A stretch of DNA of 23,436 nucleotides from Syncephalis fuscata (taxonomy: Eukaryota; Zoopagomycota; Zoopagomycetes; Zoopagales; Piptocephalidaceae): contig JAHLTZ010000136.1 in assembly GCA_025786725.1 (NCBI GenBank), positions 1 to 23,436 on the forward strand, given 5' to 3'. The notes under the pieces are model-generated. The model made no database searches. It saw only the letters and a program-made list of their open reading frames with translations, and had not been told where the DNA came from. The position numbers were made by a program, and so were the translations under genes. The stretch's first letter is position 1, and the number at the start of each line of letters is the position of its first letter. This document shows positions 19,119 to 23,436 of this stretch, piece by piece.

Positions 19119-21607
19119 TTAGATGACTTCGCTAATGATGGTAAATGCACGATTATACACATCAAGCATACTTTGACAACGAGATCGTTCCGCAGCAATG
19201 GCCTCATCTTCTTGCAGTAGCGTGTCAAATATATTTTCACGATACAACGCGGCTACAAGTCGATTCTGAACAGCATCGCGTGTTTGATCGACCAACAAGT
19301 GCATGATCGCTTTGGGTACCAAATCCTGAATGGATTTACGTACAATGTTGAAATACGATGTAATTAACGAGCCTAATAAATAGTATGTAACATGTGTTAA
19401 TATACAAATAGATAGCAAATGAATTTAATAATACTTACGAATAAGCTGGACTTCAGCCTCTTCACGATCTGTTAGTTGTGGTCCATCTTCCGAAATAGTT
19501 AGCGATTTCTATATCAATACGTTAGTCACTGGCATGTATATAATGGCTATGACATACCATTTCTGGCACAACCGATGGATCGTGTACTCTACCAGGCATG
19601 ACCATATCTTTGGCCACCATATCATGGGTAGAGCTTATTACATCGCTTGATCGGCCAGTGGGTCGGTTGCCGAAGAAGTAGTTCAAAAAGTCACCGCCTT
19701 GTTGGGTGCCACCGTGTGACTCAGCCATAGGTGTGGTGTGTGGTGGGTCACGAGTCCGTGTTTGACGGCGATCATCGCGGTCCTCCGAATCACTGCCCAG
19801 ATGAGCAGATGCCGCCTCTAAGCTACTAATACCCGCTGGGAGTGTCTGTGCCTGCTATGTTGATTAGTGGTCAATTATAGACATGTCTACTATCGTATTA
19901 ATGCCTAGTGGCTTACCCGTTTTGTGGACCGATCATTGCCACGTCGCTTTTTATCGCTACGTCTATCGTTTATTACCATTTGCTGGGTTGCAGAAATAAA
20001 GTCGGGATGATTGGTATTAATATACGCACGTTGAATTGAGATTAGACTTTCAACATATTCTGATGTAGGCGATAGTCGTTCACGTAATAGCGTTGTGACC
20101 ACTTCAATTAGCTTAGCTTGGAATTTGGGATAACGACGCAATTCGGCACGATTACCACATACATGGCAAATCTTGACTAGTTCTTCGTAGGCCAATTCGA
20201 CACAGCGTAAGCTAGGTGGCTCAAGTCGTCGGATTTGCGGCTTTACCAGTAGATCAAAGGCTATTTCTGGTACAAATAGCGAAGGACGTGGACCCGTTGA
20301 ATTACGAATGGCTGTGCGAATGTCGTGCGAAGTTAAATTGCCGCATGGTAGTAATGAATCCAATGCTGTGCCAAAAATGTTATTGAAAATGTAATAAATA
20401 CGTGCACCGCCACATAGCTCAGTTGTTGTAATTTCTGAAGAAGTACCTTCAACTGATGAGCTGAAATCATTAGCGAATTTGGTGAGTAATCGTAGTACAA
20501 GCGTGCCTTTATGCTCTTGATCAATAAACTTGATATCGCCGTAAGAAAGCAGCTCTTGTTGTGCAGCGCTAATCAATGTATTCAATCGTGCTTTGATGTC
20601 CGGTAAACGTTCGCGGATATGCGAAATTAAAATCTGATTAAGCGTTTTGGTCAAATGCTCAGTACCGCATCGCTTTGAAATTGATCGGTAGGCAGGATGA
20701 GAGGCGAAAAAGTCGTGCTCATGACGTAGAGCAGCATCAATTGGCTTATTCGTTGTAATATCCTGTTGACTGCGATTAACAACGCCAATAAAGCCAAGAC
20801 GCAAATGATATACACGACCGGTTAGCATGTCAAGTGCATTTGTACCGGCATCCATTAAATCGACCTTGGTAAGTACACCAATCGTTCGCCGTCCTTCTGG
20901 ATCAACTTCTTTGGCCAGTTTCAAACTTTCGGAGTTGACTAAATCGACATTGGCCGGGCTTACCGCAAGAATAACACTGTTTGGCTTGGAAATGAAATCA
21001 AGAACTAATGCACGTGTCTGCTTCTCAATATCTGTTGGCTGGTCACCAACTGGAATTTTTGTCAATCCAGGCAGATCAACAAGTGTCAAATTAACAACAT
21101 CCGATGAGAAGATTTTTAGATGAATTGGTTGACGGCCAATGCCTTTGTTACTGCCGGCTAGACGTGACGTTTCACGCTCAATTTCATCGCGTACATCGGA
21201 GAATCGCGTAAACTTTTGCCCTGGCATGTGTAGAAACTCGGCCCATTCCTCCACGCCTGGATTAGACTTTGCCTCCGTTGGAGTGGCAGTATCGAGCATT
21301 GCCGGTCCAGGTAGATTGACCAATTGCAGCACTAATGGACGACGTGTAACAATACCACTACCGCGAGGCAGGAAATCACGGCCAACTATATTCTCCAATA
21401 CTGAAGACTTGCCTGCAGATTGCGATCTACCAGGCGTTGTAGTAATAACAGGCACCATTTAGTACAATATACGTATTGATTCGTATCTTATCCATTATGT
21501 CGCGGTACTTACCCGACAACAACAATCTGAGGCAGATCAATCTGATCGCTACCGATCGTGTTGAACACATCCTGAAGCTTATTCACCACGGGAATCAGAT
21601 CGTCCAT
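19119..21607 (-). CDS. DNM1: Dynamin-related GTPase of mitochondrial/peroxisomal fission (DNM1/DRP1 type)
   Basis: Five inferred exons: 21607-21513, 21426-19917, 19854-19558, 19508-19439 and 19372-19119, giving 741 aa, like yeast Dnm1. The start [19 protein letters not shown] is typical of DRP1/Dnm1. P-loop GSQSAGKSS is completed at the first splice (the usual second Ser is Ala36, outside the GxxxxGKS consensus). [16 protein letters not shown] (switch I), DLPG and TKVD are intact. [40 protein letters not shown] and VVNRSQQDI favour Dnm1 over Vps1. A middle/stalk domain, a variable Gly/Ser/Asp-rich insert B (exon 3), and a GED ([20 protein letters not shown]...) follow. It constricts mitochondrial and peroxisomal membranes by helical assembly in known systems. 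Confidence 0.95.
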
Positions 21608-22156
21608 AATGGTGGCGAAAGAAAGGTAAGCAGCAGTTGCAAAGAAAAAAGAACGCTATCAACAGAGAAAAAGAGTAGAAATCAATAGACACGGCTATAG
21701 AATTAAAATTAATCAATCCACTCTACACATACAATGATCGATGTATACACACAAGGAACTATTTGTTTACACATATACACACACAGTACACACAAAGCAC
21801 CGATACATCCTTTTGTGCCGATGACACGATAGATTATGCATACTGATACGCGATAATATCTATTATACTATTGGTACAAAAAAGGGCTTATGATGTCAGG
21901 GGCAGTGAGTACGTGTAAGGCTTTATGTGTTTAGTAGAGGCCCATTAAATGGCTATTTACGTCATCCCCACTCACTTTACACCCCTACAAGATTTAGTGT
22001 ATTCGCTTTAACTGCTTCATATCAACACTTCACACGCTTCGCTGTCTATTCTCGTTGCTTTCTATTCACCGCTTTACTCTCCACTGCTTGTTTTTCAAGT
22101 TACTGCACATTAACACTACCACTACTCCTATTGCTACTATTGCTACTATTGCTGCC
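21608..22156. promoter_or_regulatory. Divergent DNM1/URC4 upstream region
   Basis: 549 bp between the two start codons. It contains CA-rich low-complexity sequence (about 21747-21800) on the DNM1 side. On the URC4 side there is a pyrimidine-rich leader ending in repeated TATTGCTAC units just before the ATG at 22157. No defined regulatory site is claimed. Confidence 0.45.
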
Positions 22157-23436
22157 ATGACTAGTGATACTATCCGTTATCTACGCACACTTGGTGCGAT
22201 ACGTGACCGCTGTCAAAAGATTTATACGCAAGCTCAAGCTGGCAAACTTGAACATCTCGAGCTACATGAGGACCGCATCCCATTAGCTGTTGCTCAAGTT
22301 ACCGCACTTATTCGTGCCGACTACGCATCACCAAGCAACGTGCCACCTCATAGCCGCTTCCGTAGTTTTGAGGCCGGTGGCATTGACAGAATTGATGCTT
22401 TGCTTAAACGCTGGCCCGATGTTGATGCACTTGAACATGCACGTCGTCTACTTGATCTATGTGTTGTATCAGTGCTGGTTGATGCCGGTGCTGGCGACCA
22501 GTGGCGCTATCTTGAAAAGAGCACTGGCCAACGTATTGGTCGTACCGAAGGTCTTGGACTAGCTGCACTTGACATGTTTGAAGCTGGTGCATTCAGCAGC
22601 GATCCTAATCAGCCATATCAAGCTGATGGTAAGTTTGACATAAACAGCACTATTACTATATCGTCTAATTGTTAATTTATTATACTATTATATTCAGCTG
22701 CTGGATTACAACGTTTAACACAGCAACAACTTGAAGAAGGCTTCCAAGTCACAAATGAAAATCCATTGGTTGGTACTTCAGGCCGTCACCAATTACTAGT
22801 CCGACTAGGAGGTGCATTGGCTTTACATCCAGCCTACTTCACCGGTAATCATAGTGCAGTAAGTGGCTATCTTTTTTATTCGCACTGATGTTTATATATA
22901 TATATATATATATGTATACATAACAGCCACGACCGGGTAACCTTGTTGGTAAGTAGTTGATAATAATCCACTATAATATACTAACACACTATCAAATTAT
23001 TATACCTAATAGACTATCTATTGGCCCATTCAACCACGCAGCATAACGATGGACACTCTATTGTAGCAGTGAACACGCTATGGGAAGCCATTATGAATGG
23101 ACTACAGGAAGTATGGCCAGCCACGCGTACCCGCCTTGATGGTCAATCCAATGGGCGATGTATGGCCATGTGGTGTACTGGCTTCATTGGCAGCAAATAC
23201 ATCACCCGATGAACAACTAGTGCCATTCCATAAACTATCACAATGGCTGACTTATTCATTGATGGAGCCAATGCAGAATCTGTGCCATATTAAATTCGAA
23301 GGCCAATCACAAATGACCGGTCTTCCTGAATATCGCAATGGTATGTAGCATGATCCTTTTAAAGTAAATATCATTAATAAGTCTACTATTAGGTGGTCTA
23401 TTGGTCGATCACGGCATTATAACACTTCGTGAGCCA
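22157..23436 (+). CDS. URC4: DUF1688 uracil-catabolism protein (URC4/urg3 family), 3' truncated, with apparent frameshift
   Basis: Inferred exons: 22157-22628, 22698-22858, 22927-22948 (22 nt), 23013-23340 and 23393 to the window edge, all with GT-AG introns. The start MTSDTIRYLRTLGAIRDRC, the SRFRSFEAGGIDR block, EGLGLAALDMFEAGAFS, NPLVGTSGRHQLLVRLG, PRPGNLVDYLLAH (spanning the 22-nt exon) and LVDHGIITL are family landmarks. URC4 acts in the fungal URC pathway for uracil nitrogen use; its reaction is not well defined. Inside exon 23013-23340 the frame is right up to TRLDG (about 23142), but the continuing family match MGDVWPCGVL (from about 23150) is in the next frame, and no intron fits between. 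This is either a one-base-class indel (sequence error or mutation) or an unusual recoding site. Confidence 0.85.
22893..22912. repeat. (TA)n microsatellite in a URC4 intron
   Basis: A 20-nt pure TA run inside intron 22859-22926. A shorter TA run sits just before the acceptor of the last TAZ1 intron (about 12198-12210). These are simple-sequence tracts typical of AT-rich introns. Confidence 0.9.

Noticed and set aside
1-23436. Transposons, LTRs, CRISPR arrays or bacterial operon signals
   Set aside because: No transposase, reverse transcriptase, terminal repeats, direct-repeat/spacer structure or Shine-Dalgarno-spaced gene series were seen.

Overview
This window looks like nuclear DNA from a fungus, most likely an early-diverging (Mucoromycota- or Zoopagomycota-grade) lineage. 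The supporting evidence is many short spliceosomal introns (about 48-140 nt) in AT-rich DNA, and fungal or eukaryotic housekeeping genes: CSE1/exportin-2, tafazzin, a septin, a mitoribosomal protein, NOC4, the mitochondrial-fission dynamin DNM1 and the DUF1688 uracil-catabolism protein URC4. Kex2-like KR sites and secreted or surface proteins also fit a fungus. Lineage placement is inference. I saw no bacterial-type operons, tRNAs, CRISPR arrays or recognisable transposons. Spliced genes were rebuilt by hand from splice motifs and protein-family conservation.

Layout. 1-1451 (-): 5' part of CSE1, running off the left edge. 1734-8350: an accessory region built from one unit present twice, offset about 3.46 kb. 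Each unit is a head-to-head pair: a secreted FAS1 (fasciclin)-like protein on the minus strand and an intronless two-pass membrane protein with a coiled-coil tail on the plus strand. About 470 bp of the intervening region is identical between units, although the flanking genes have clearly diverged. The first FAS1-like copy has a frameshift in its signal peptide. 9024-10451 (+): an intronless BAHD-family acyltransferase. 10808-11005 (-): a 65-aa secreted protein whose mature part strongly resembles a chaplin domain, the Streptomyces amyloid surface protein; this is unexpected in a fungus.

11214-12498 (+): tafazzin (6 exons). 13220-14965 (-): a septin (10 exons). 15604-16431 (-): a probable mitochondrial ribosomal protein mL50. 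16711-18976 (+): NOC4 (11 exons). 19119-21607 (-): DNM1 (5 exons). 22157-23436 (+): URC4, truncated by the right edge and carrying an apparent frameshift.

The housekeeping half is densely packed, with shared divergent promoters (mL50/NOC4, DNM1/URC4, chaplin-like/TAZ1) and convergent ends (NOC4/DNM1 only 142 bp apart). Three products act in or on mitochondria (tafazzin, mL50, DNM1), but nothing shows coordinated regulation. The most interesting parts are the duplicated FAS1-like/membrane-protein pair, the chaplin-like peptide, and an unusually high share of GC-AG introns (4 of about 40 inferred).
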